From NCBI GenBank assembly GCA_036563645.1, contig DATCMA010000062.1:1-64000 (forward strand): DNA of 64,000 nt. The letters are read 5' to 3'. Shown piece after piece: positions 23,785 to 31,648 of the stretch (the stretch's first letter is position 1; each line of letters begins with the position of its first letter). The notes beneath the pieces are model-generated. The model was not told the origin of the DNA and did not search any database. It saw nothing but the letters and a program-made list of their open reading frames with translations. The translations under genes were made by a program, and so were the position numbers. Source of the stretch: DATCMA01 sp036563645 (GTDB lineage Bacteria; Actinomycetota; Actinomycetes; Mycobacteriales; Micromonosporaceae).

Positions 23785-26265
23785 ATGGCACGCCGTAAGG
23801 AGTCTCGGTCGCGAGTCGACCTGTCGGCCTTTGACCAACCCGGGGCGCACGTCACCGAAAACCCCCTCGCCACCGAGATCTCCGACTCCTACCTGGAGTA
23901 CGCGTACTCGGTCATCCACTCCCGGGCGTTGCCGGACGCCCGCGACGGGCTCAAGCCGGTGCACCGGCGCATCCTCTACGCCATGCACGAGGCCGGCTAC
24001 CGGCCCGACCGGGCGTACGTGAAGTCCGCCCGCGTCATCGGGGATGTCATGGGGCGCTATCACCCGCACGGCGACGCGGCGATCTACGACGCGATGGTGC
24101 GGATGGCGCAGGACTTCTCCGTCAACGTGCCGCTCATCGACGGCCACGGCAACTTCGGCTCCCCCGACGACGGCCCGGCGGCCTCCCGCTACACCGAGGC
24201 CCGACTCTCCCGCGAGGCGATGCTGCTCGTCGGCGAGCTCGACGAGGAGACCGTCGACGTCAAACCGAACTACGACGGGTCGCTGACCGAGCCCACGGTG
24301 CTGCCGGCCGCGTTCCCGAACCTGCTGGTCAACGGGGCTTCCGGCATCGCGGTCGGCATGGCGACCAACATGATCCCGCACAACCTGCGCGAGGTCATCG
24401 CCGCGGCCCGATACCTCATCAAGCACCCCAACGCGACCCTGGACAAGCTCATGGAGTTCGTGCCCGGGCCGGACCTGCCCACCGGTGGGCTGCTGCTCGG
24501 GCTGGACGAGGTGCGCAAGGCCTACGAGACCGGGCGAGGTGTGGTGCGGCTGCGCGCCCGGGTGACGATCGGCCCGGCGGAGGGGAGCCGGGGCCGCCAG
24601 GCGATCACCGTCACCGAGCTGCCGTACGGCGTCGGGGCGGAGAAGGTCATCGCCGCGATCAGCCACGAGGTCAACAAGACCAAGCGCCTCCAGGGCATCG
24701 CGGACGTCAAGGACCTCACCGACCGGGAGAACGGCACCCGGCTGGTCATCGAATGCAAGGTCGGGGTAAACCCGCAGGCGCTGCTCGCGGACCTCTACCG
24801 GCTTACGCCCTTGGAGCAGTCGTTCGGCATCAACAACCTCGTCCTGGTCGACGGGCAGCCGCGCACCCTCGGGCTCAAGGAACTCCTGGAGGTGTTCCTC
24901 GCCCACCGCTACGACGTGGTGACCCGGCGCACCCAATACCGCCGCCGCAAGCGTGAGGAACGCCTCCACCTCGTCGACGGCCTGCTCATCGCGCTGCTCG
25001 ACATCGACAAGGTGGTGAAGCTGATCCGCAGCAGCGAGAACGCCCAGGCCGCCCGCGATGGGCTGATGCGGCAGTTCAAGCTCACCGAGACCCAAGCCAC
25101 CTACATCCTGGAGACCCCGCTGCGGCGGCTGACGAAGTACGACCGGCTGGAGCTGGAGGCCGAACAGCAGCGGCTGCGCGCGGAGATCGCGGAGCTGTCG
25201 CGGATCCTCGACGATCCCGCGGTGCTCCGGAAGGTCGTCTCCGACGAGCTGGCGCAGATCGCCAAGGAGTTCGGCACCCCGCGGCGAACGACGCTCGTCG
25301 ATGGTGACTTGAAGGAGGCGCTCGCCGCGTCCACACCGACCGGGCCGCTGGAGGTCGCCGACGACCCCTGTCAGGTGATCCTGTCGGCGACTGGGCTGGT
25401 GGCGCGTACCGCCGCGGAGTCGGAGGAGGTCGCCTCCGCGCAGCGGCAGGAGGGCCGAGCCAAGCACGACGCGATTCGTGCCCGGGTGGACGCCACGGCT
25501 CGGGGCCAGGTGCTGCTAGTGACCAACTTCGGGCGCGCGTTTAAGACCGAGGTGCTGCCGTTGCCGGTGCTGCCGGAGCAAGCGGGCACGGTGTCGCTGC
25601 GGGGCGGGATGTCCGCCAGCGAGCTGGTGCCCCTGCGCCCAGGGGAGCAGGTCATCGGTTTGGCGCCGGTGGGGGAGCAAGCCGCCGGCTCGCCAGGGCT
25701 CGCGATCGGCACGCGCCACGGTGTGGTGAAGGTCGTCGCCCCGGAGTGGCCGGTGCGCGCCGACGAATTCGAGATCATCACGCTGAGGGAGGGTGACGAG
25801 ATCGTCGGCACCACCTGGCTCGTCGACGGTAGCGAGACGCTGGTGTTCGTCACCTCCGACGCCAACCTGTTGCGCTACGAGGCGCGGTTGGTGCGTCCGC
25901 AAGGCCTCAAGGGTGGGGGTATCGCGGGCGTCAAGCTCGCCGCCGACGCGCGAGTCGTCTTCTTCGGCGCCGTCCGGCCTGGGGATGGGCAGCCGCTGGT
26001 GGTCACCTCAACCGGCACCACCGTCAAGGTCACCCCGCTGGAGACGTTCCCACCGAAGGGGCGGGCGACCGGGGGAGTGCGCGCCCACCGGTTCCTCAAG
26101 GGCGAGCACGAACTCACTCTCGCCTGGGTGGGGGTCCATCCCGCGGCGGCGACCGAGACCGGGGAGCCGCTGGAGCTTCCCGAGGTCGACTCGCGTCGTG
26201 ACGGCTCCGGTCAGGCGGTGATGATGGTGCCTGGTGTCGTCGGTCAGCTGGTCGAACGCGGCTAG
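23785..26265 (+). CDS. parC: DNA topoisomerase IV subunit A
   Basis: 826 residues, the DNA-cleaving subunit. The catalytic Tyr is in AASRYTEARLS. The quinolone region reads GRYHPHGDAAIYDAMVRMAQ, so the position usually held by Ser (GyrA Ser83) is Ala. A C-terminal beta-pinwheel region follows from about residue 520, with GGGIAGVKLAADARVVFFG. ATG 23785 has GAGGAGA 8 nt upstream. Together with ParE it resolves linked chromosomes at division. Subunit naming (ParC versus a second GyrA) rests on pairing with the upstream gene. Confidence 0.88.
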   Translation: MARRKESRSRVDLSAFDQPGAHVTENPLATEISDSYLEYAYSVIHSRALPDARDGLKPVHRRILYAMHEAGYRPDRAYVKSARVIGDVMGRYHPHGDAAIYDAMVRMAQDFSVNVPLIDGHGNFGSPDDGPAASRYTEARLSREAMLLVGELDEETVDVKPNYDGSLTEPTVLPAAFPNLLVNGASGIAVGMATNMIPHNLREVIAAARYLIKHPNATLDKLMEFVPGPDLPTGGLLLGLDEVRKAYETGRGVVRLRARVTIGPAEGSRGRQAITVTELPYGVGAEKVIAAISHEVNKTKRLQGIADVKDLTDRENGTRLVIECKVGVNPQALLADLYRLTPLEQSFGINNLVLVDGQPRTLGLKELLEVFLAHRYDVVTRRTQYRRRKREERLHLVDGLLIALLDIDKVVKLIRSSENAQAARDGLMRQFKLTETQATYILETPLRRLTKYDRLELEAEQQRLRAEIAELSRILDDPAVLRKVVSDELAQIAKEFGTPRRTTLVDGDLKEALAASTPTGPLEVADDPCQVILSATGLVARTAAESEEVASAQRQEGRAKHDAIRARVDATARGQVLLVTNFGRAFKTEVLPLPVLPEQAGTVSLRGGMSASELVPLRPGEQVIGLAPVGEQAAGSPGLAIGTRHGVVKVVAPEWPVRADEFEIITLREGDEIVGTTWLVDGSETLVFVTSDANLLRYEARLVRPQGLKGGGIAGVKLAADARVVFFGAVRPGDGQPLVVTSTGTTVKVTPLETFPPKGRATGGVRAHRFLKGEHELTLAWVGVHPAAATETGEPLELPEVDSRRDGSGQAVMMVPGVVGQLVERG

Positions 26266-26779
26266 CGACGAGGGGGCGGCGGCGTGTGGGATCGCCGCTC
26301 GGATGTGCGGGTCCGACGGCGAGCCGGTGCCGGGGCAGTCCGGTGACGCGGTGACGTGTCCGTCCCCAGGGGAACGAGGCACGTCGTGCTCCAGCCGCGA
26401 GACGTCGGGGATGGCGGGCTGGTTGGTTCGCGGACGCGAGGTCGTCTGCGGGGCGCGTGGCCGCTGTGATCTCGCGCGGCGCGAGGCCGTGCCGCGTGGA
26501 TGTCCATTGTTTATGGATATCTCTTCGTGTCACCAGCAAATACGAAAAGATTTCGATAAATGGAGAGAGGGCTGCCAACCACCGGGCATGGGAATGGCAG
26601 CCCTCAGAGCAAGACCCACCCTCGGCCCCAACGGCAGCGGAGCGGGCCCGCTACACCGTCTAGTTTGCTTTTCACCATGCGATGATCAATATGTCCTCAT
26701 TGGATTTGGAAGGCTATGATGCCAATGCGAGCAGGCATGAGCAAGTAGGTCGCTCGCCCGAGCAGGTGCGAGGAGATCG
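26266..26779. other. AT-richer intergenic region before the XRE/DUF397 pair
   Basis: A 514-bp stretch. The first 240 bp resemble the surrounding GC-rich DNA without a clear gene. From about 26505 to 26570 the DNA is AT-rich, with ATGGATATCTC and AATACGAAAAG runs. The terminator hairpin at 26567-26605 follows. After it, TTGCTT at 26667 and AT-rich DNA to 26720 could form the promoter of the XRE gene. Confidence 0.5.
26567..26605. terminator. Hairpin terminator downstream of parC
   Basis: GAGGGCTGCCA at 26567-26577 pairs perfectly with TGGCAGCCCTC at 26595-26605, an 11-bp stem with a 17-nt loop. It lies about 300 nt after parC and insulates the XRE gene. An operator is an alternative. Confidence 0.6.
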
Positions 26780-27577
26780 ATGGGGGTCATAACGGACTAT
26801 GTCCGCGAGGAGTTGCGCATCTTCCGGGTGCAGAACAGGGTGAGCCAGGATAAGTTCGGGCAGATTATCGGATATTCTGGCTCGCACGTCAGCTCGGTCG
26901 AAACTGGCGCACGTCCCCCCACTCGCGAGTATCTGGAGGCGATTGATCGGGCCTATCACACAGATGGTCGATTCACCCGAATGATCGGGCTGATGCGCCA
27001 AGATGGCGAGCCGGTCTGGTTGCGGGAATGGATCAATGTAGAACGTGAGGCGCTCACGTTACGGTGGTACGAGCTTGCCTATATCCCCGGCTTGCTGCAA
27101 ACCGAGCGATACGCCAGAGCCACCCTCACCGGCGGCCGCTTCTCACCGGAGGAGATTGAGCGCATTGTCAACTCGCGCCTCGAGCGCCAGAGTGTGCTGT
27201 CCAGGGAGAGAGCACCGCGGATTATCGCGGTCATCGACGAGATCGCCTTGCGACGCCCGGCCTCCAGCCAAGCCGACCTCATGCGCGAGCAATGTGAACG
27301 GCTCCGTGAATTGGCCGATCGCGATCACATTCACATCCATATCGTCCCCAACGAAGTGGGGATGTACCCCGGACTCCTCGGGTCTCTCATCCTCGCCGAC
27401 CTGCCCGACGGCACGCGAATCGCGCACGCCGATTCCCAGCTCAGGGCCCAGATCACCGACGACCCCAGCGAGGTGGCCACGCTGACCTCGGCGTGGGAGG
27501 CGATTCGGGCTGAGGCCCTGTCCCAACGACAGAGTCGAGCCTTGTTGGAGGAGGTGATCAAAGCATGGACCGCGTGA
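26780..27577 (+). CDS. Helix-turn-helix regulator, Scr1/DUF5753 type
   Basis: 265 residues. An XRE helix-turn-helix occupies about residues 8-62 (RVSQDKFGQIIGYSGSHVSS with VETGARPP), and the rest is a DUF5753 domain, recognised by EALTLRWYELAYIPGLLQTE and YARATL. This family is found almost only in actinomycetes, usually in many copies, each beside a DUF397 gene; members of the WhiJ/AbaA/Scr1 type influence development and antibiotic production. GAGGAGA lies 8 nt before the ATG. The end overlaps the DUF397 gene by 13 nt. Coding DNA here is less GC-rich than the neighbouring operons. Confidence 0.92.
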   Translation: MGVITDYVREELRIFRVQNRVSQDKFGQIIGYSGSHVSSVETGARPPTREYLEAIDRAYHTDGRFTRMIGLMRQDGEPVWLREWINVEREALTLRWYELAYIPGLLQTERYARATLTGGRFSPEEIERIVNSRLERQSVLSRERAPRIIAVIDEIALRRPASSQADLMREQCERLRELADRDHIHIHIVPNEVGMYPGLLGSLILADLPDGTRIAHADSQLRAQITDDPSEVATLTSAWEAIRAEALSQRQSRALLEEVIKAWTA

Positions 27578-27762
27578 CGCCGGTGTGGCACAAGAGCTCG
27601 TACAGCGGCGCCAACGGCGGCGCATGCGTGGAAGTCGCCGACAACATGCCGGACCTCGTGCTCGTCCGCGACACCAAGGACCGCGACGGCGGCACGTTGC
27701 GGTTTACCCCGCGCGCCTGGCGAGAGTTCATCGGTTTCGTGAAGGAGACAGCGACCCGGTAA
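27565..27762 (+). CDS. DUF397 small acidic partner protein
   Basis: 65 residues of the DUF397 family: WHKSSYSGANGGACVEVAD near the N terminus and a VRDTKDRDGGTLRFTPRAW block ending in a helix. These proteins pair with the DUF5753 regulator encoded just upstream, probably as antagonist or cofactor. ATG 27565 overlaps the upstream gene by 13 nt. A strong hairpin follows 6 nt after the stop. Confidence 0.92.
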   Translation: MDRVTPVWHKSSYSGANGGACVEVADNMPDLVLVRDTKDRDGGTLRFTPRAWREFIGFVKETATR

Positions 27763-27768
27763 CACCAT

Positions 27769-27807
27769 GGGGTCCTGGTCCGCGTGGCCAACGGGGACCA
27801 GGACCCC
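27769..27807. terminator. Bidirectional hairpin terminator between convergent genes
   Basis: GGGGTCCTGGTCC at 27769-27781 pairs with GGACCAGGACCCC at 27795-27807: 13 bp, no mismatch, 13-nt loop. It fills the gap between the DUF397 gene and the convergent carboxypeptidase gene. Confidence 0.85.
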
Positions 27808-27825
27808 CACGAGGTGCCGTGCCAG

Positions 27826-29100
27826 CTACCCGTTGCGGCGCGCCCGCCACCAGGTCGTGGAGAGGAGTCCGAGGAGCAGGACGGCCACCACGGAGATCGC
27901 GATCCCGTTGCGCAACGCGAGCGCTGTGGAGTCCGTGGCGGTCTCCGCCTGGAGTGGATACGGGGAAACCGTTGCGGTGGGCTTCGGATTGACTAGTTCC
28001 TCCGCTTCCTCTGGGGTGATGAGCCGGCCCACTGCCGCCTCCCGCGGCAGGGAGAAACCCCAGTCGAGCAGCTTCGCCCCCTGTTCCCAGCCGCGCAGCG
28101 GCTGGGCTTCCGCGCCGAGCAGGGTGACGACGAGTTTCCGGCCATTGCGCTCCGCGGCACCGACGTACGTGTGCCGGGCGAGGTCGGTGTAACCGGTCTT
28201 GCCGCCCAGCGCGCCGGGGTATTCAGTGATGAGCGGGTTGTCGTTCTGCATCGCGAAACCCTTGGCGCCGACGTGGGGCTGTGCGGGCACCCGCGCGGTG
28301 CGCGTGGTGGCGTAACGGCGGAAGTCCTCCCGGGCGAAGCAGGCGCGCGCGATCAGCGCGAGGTCGTACGCCGTGGTGTACTGCCCGGGACCATCCAAAC
28401 CAGACGGTGTGGCGGCGTGGGTGGAGAAGGCGCCCAAGCGGCGCGCCTCGGCATTCATGGCCTTGACGCCCTCCGCGATGCTGCCGGCGCCCACTCGGGC
28501 CAAGGTGTTGGCCGCGTCGTTGCCGGAGTTGAGCATCAACCCTAGCCACAGGGTCTCGATGCGATACCGTCCCCCGCGGACCAGCCCCATCGCCGAGCTG
28601 CCGGGTTCGAAGTCCATGTCCTCGTCGGTGACCTCGACGACCTGGTCAGGATCCAACCGCGGCAGCATCGTGGCGGCGAGCAGGAGTTTTTGCACGCTCG
28701 CGGGTGCGGAACGCTCGTGGGCGCCGCATGCGCCGAGCACCGCGCCGGTGTCCAAGTCAGCGACCAACCACGAGGTCGCGGTGATCGCCGGCGGCGTGGG
28801 CGCCCCGTCGGGGATCGCCAGTCCGGGGGTCTGGAGCGCCTCGCCCCCCACCACCGGGAGGCTCGGATCCCGGCTCGGTGCGGGCGACCGGGCCGGCCGG
28901 GGCACCTTGACCGTCGGACAGGGGCGGTAGGAGCGCGCAGAGAGGGGTTCGGTGAGGCCTCGGCTCGTCGCCGCGTGAGCCGGTGGTGATACCGGAATGA
29001 TCGCGACCGCGGCCACGGCGACCGCGGCCGCGACGCCGCTGCGGACCCGGCGAGGACGCCAGGTGCGCAACCGGTGTGAGGAACGCGTTGCGATCGTCAC
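27826..29100 (-). CDS. D-alanyl-D-alanine carboxypeptidase (serine-type PBP, S11)
   Basis: About 424 residues. A signal peptide (SGVAAAVAVAAVAII...PPAHA) leads to a Pro/Arg-rich linker, then the DacA-type catalytic domain: SxxK as SVQK in SAPASVQKLL, SxN as SGN in LMLNSGNDAANTL, and KTG in GGKTGYTD. A C-terminal helix (GIAISVVAVLLLGLLSTTWW) ending WRARRNG anchors it. It trims the last D-Ala from peptidoglycan stems, which limits cross-linking. The GTG at 29100 is preferred because it puts the signal peptide at residue 20; reading 65 residues further up gives no signal-like sequence. Confidence 0.92.
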   Translation of the reverse strand: MTIATRSSHRLRTWRPRRVRSGVAAAVAVAAVAIIPVSPPAHAATSRGLTEPLSARSYRPCPTVKVPRPARSPAPSRDPSLPVVGGEALQTPGLAIPDGAPTPPAITATSWLVADLDTGAVLGACGAHERSAPASVQKLLLAATMLPRLDPDQVVEVTDEDMDFEPGSSAMGLVRGGRYRIETLWLGLMLNSGNDAANTLARVGAGSIAEGVKAMNAEARRLGAFSTHAATPSGLDGPGQYTTAYDLALIARACFAREDFRRYATTRTARVPAQPHVGAKGFAMQNDNPLITEYPGALGGKTGYTDLARHTYVGAAERNGRKLVVTLLGAEAQPLRGWEQGAKLLDWGFSLPREAAVGRLITPEEAEELVNPKPTATVSPYPLQAETATDSTALALRNGIAISVVAVLLLGLLSTTWWRARRNG

Positions 29101-29356
29101 GGCACCTACCCGGTCATGGAGGACGGGATCCACCGGCGCGGGCCGCCGGGGACGCGACGGTGGGGTCGCCCGTCGGGCTGCTGACCGCGTCACGCGCGCG
29201 GTCACGGATTGTCGAAGGTGCGTCTGACAGGCGCAGCTTACGCTTCCGGCCGTACCGCGCCAGGCGCTTCCCCACGCCGCAGCCCTGATAGCCAACCTTC
29301 CCGCGCCGATTGCGTGGATCGTCCGTCGAACGGTCTGACCTTCCGGCGAGCGACGA

Positions 29357-30676
29357 TCAGCCGGCGGCGGGCGCGGTACCCCGCAACCGGGCGATCCAGC
29401 GCATGAGGTGGTAGACCACGATCGCCGCGGCGCTGCCGATGGCGATCCCGTTGAAGGACAGGTCCCCCACGGTCACCGTGTAGTCCGCGGCCCCGATGAT
29501 GACGGCGACGGCCGCGGTGGTGAGGTTCGTCGGGTCCTGGAAGTTGACTCGGTTGTCAATCCAGATACGGGCGCCGAGCACCGCGATCATGCCGTAGAGC
29601 ACCGTGGTCGCGCCGCCGAGCACCCCGGCGGGCACGGTGAGGATGAGCGCACCGAACTTCGGGCTCATGCCGAGCAGGATCGCCACCACGGCCGCCACCG
29701 CGTACGCCGCGGTGGAGTAGACGCGCGTCGCCGCCATCACGCCGATGTTCTCGGCGTAGGTCGTCGTGCCCGAACCGCCGCCGGAGCCGGCGAGCATGGT
29801 GGCGAGCCCGTCGCCGACCAGCGCCCGCCCCATGACCGGGTCGAGGTTGCGGTCGGTCATCGCGGCGACCGCCTTGACGTGTCCGGCGTTCTCCGCGATG
29901 AGCACCACCACGACCGGGGCGACGAGCGCGATGGCGTTCCAGGTGAACGTGGGGGCGTGGAACTCGGGCCACCCGATCCAGTCAGCGGTGGCGAGGGTGC
30001 GGGTCGCCTCCGGGTCGAGCGCGCCGGTGACCGCGGCGAAGATCCAGCCGACGATCACCCCAAGCAAGATCGACAGTCGACTGAGGAAACCGCGGAAGAC
30101 CACCGTGGCCAGCAGGATCGCGGCGAGTGTGACCAGCGCGACCCAGGGCTGGGCCTTGACACCTCCGCTACCGCCGCCGTCCCAGGCCACCGGCGCGAGG
30201 TTGAGGCCGATCAGCGCGACGATCGCCCCGGTGACCACCGGTGGCATCACCGCGTCGATCCAGCGAGCGCCCGCCCAGTGGACGATCAGCCCAACCAGGG
30301 CGAGGAGCGCCCCGGCGACCACGATGCCGCCGAGCGCTGGCCCAATGTCCCCGTCGACGGTGGCGGCCAGCACCGGGGCGATGAAGGCGAACGAGGAGCC
30401 GAGGTACGAGGGCACCCGGTTGCGGGTGATCACCAGGAACAGGAGCGTCCCCAGACCGGAGAAGAACAGCGTGGTGGCTGGGGGAAACCCGGTGATGAGG
30501 GGGACGGTGAACGTCGCGCCGAACATGGCGACGACGTGCTGCGCGCCGACGCCGATCGTCCGCGGCCACGAGAGCCGCTCGTGGGGGTGGACGACCTCAC
30601 CTGGGCGGACGTGTTTGCCGTCGCCGTGCAGCGACCACAGCCTGGGGCGGGTGGTGGTGGAGTCAGATCTCGTCAT
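29357..30676 (-). CDS. Nucleobase permease (NCS2, UraA/PyrP type)
   Basis: About 439 residues with 12 or more predicted helices. NCS2 signs are the N-terminal QHVVAMFGATFTVPLITGFP, then PSYLGSSFAFIAPVLA, LIAENAGHVKAV with the conserved Glu-Asn, and GDGLATMLAGSGGGSGTTTY. It would import uracil or xanthine by proton symport; QHVVAMFGAT and the TTYAENIGVM segment favour uracil-type members. ATG 30676 is chosen; an in-frame start at 30727 adds 17 residues. It seems monocistronic. Confidence 0.88.
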   Translation of the reverse strand: MTRSDSTTTRPRLWSLHGDGKHVRPGEVVHPHERLSWPRTIGVGAQHVVAMFGATFTVPLITGFPPATTLFFSGLGTLLFLVITRNRVPSYLGSSFAFIAPVLAATVDGDIGPALGGIVVAGALLALVGLIVHWAGARWIDAVMPPVVTGAIVALIGLNLAPVAWDGGGSGGVKAQPWVALVTLAAILLATVVFRGFLSRLSILLGVIVGWIFAAVTGALDPEATRTLATADWIGWPEFHAPTFTWNAIALVAPVVVVLIAENAGHVKAVAAMTDRNLDPVMGRALVGDGLATMLAGSGGGSGTTTYAENIGVMAATRVYSTAAYAVAAVVAILLGMSPKFGALILTVPAGVLGGATTVLYGMIAVLGARIWIDNRVNFQDPTNLTTAAVAVIIGAADYTVTVGDLSFNGIAIGSAAAIVVYHLMRWIARLRGTAPAAG

Positions 30677-30922
30677 CGGTGGGAACACGCTTCCTTCACG
30701 CTCGTGCGACACGGGACGCGCGGGCACCGCCGTGGCGCGTACCGGACCGGAGAGTACCCACCGTGATCATCTGACCGAATGGTGTGGCCCCCTGTTCCCT
30801 CGTGTGACTGAGGTCGTCACCCCCACGCGTGACGGCGTCCGTCCGCGCCCGTGTCCCGCCCCGGGGACCCCGCCGAGGTCGGCGCGCCGCCTTGGCAGGG
30901 GGTGGCGCGCGTCGGCCGCCGG

Positions 30923-31492
30923 TCATCGGCCTGGCATGAGCATTCCCTTCATCCGGCTGCGCATGCCCTTCGCGACCTGACCGGGCCGCTGCTGCTCGCC
31001 GGCGAAGGAGGTCATGACGACGAGCGCTCCGGTCAGCAGGGGAATGGCCCACTGGATGGCGCGCAGCCGCTTCTGCGCCATGGCGACCTCTTCGGGTGTC
31101 TGCTCGCTCGGTTCGGTCACCCCTTTGACAGGGGTGCCGTTCGCGTTCTCGATCCTCTTGCCGAGCGCACGGCCGTAGCCGGTGGCGCCGAGAGCCGCGA
31201 GGGTGAGGGCGGTCTTCGCGGCGCTCATCGTGCCGACCCCGGCCTGACCAGCGAGGCGCTTGCGCTCGGTGAGGAGCTGCCCGGTGGCGCCAATGAGGTG
31301 CGCGCCGATCGCGGCCGCGTTCACCGGGGTCCACTTTGACCAGCCGAGGGACGCGAGACTGCTCCGCTCCGCGGGATCCTTGGCGTGACTGGCGGCGCGG
31401 TTCAGACCGATCGCGCCCATCAAGGAGCCACCAAACCAGGCGGCCAGGCCGACGTCGTGCATCGAACGCAGTGCGGTGTGACGCTCGTTCAT
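30923..31492 (-). CDS. Four-helix membrane protein of unknown function
   Basis: 189 residues. Hydrophobic segments lie near residues 15-32 (AAWFGGSLMGAIGLNRAA), 57-75, 88-105 and 148-165 (IQWAIPLLTGALVVMTSFA). A charged stretch with PVKGVTEPSEQTPEEVA links the last two. The C terminus is short and basic (MRSRMKGMLMPGR). ATG 31492 follows GGGGAGAG. I recognise the type from actinobacterial genomes but know no function. It is divergent from the GH65 gene, 156 bp away. Confidence 0.75.
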   Translation of the reverse strand: MNERHTALRSMHDVGLAAWFGGSLMGAIGLNRAASHAKDPAERSSLASLGWSKWTPVNAAAIGAHLIGATGQLLTERKRLAGQAGVGTMSAAKTALTLAALGATGYGRALGKRIENANGTPVKGVTEPSEQTPEEVAMAQKRLRAIQWAIPLLTGALVVMTSFAGEQQRPGQVAKGMRSRMKGMLMPGR

Positions 31493-31648
31493 GACTCTCC
31501 CCCGTGCTCGTGCGACGCGCAGCCGGCTACCCACTTCCGGACGGGATATGCCTGGCTGTCGCCGCGACCCGGGGCGATCGCCGGGGGATGGGGAGGTGTA
31601 CCCGGGCTCACGAGGGGAACCCCGCTCACGGCGATCAGGAGGTGTGCT

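Noticed and set aside
21589..25467. 1292-codon minus-strand frame opposite parE and parC
   Set aside because: Runs through both topoisomerase genes in antisense; composition mirrors their codons and shows no domain.
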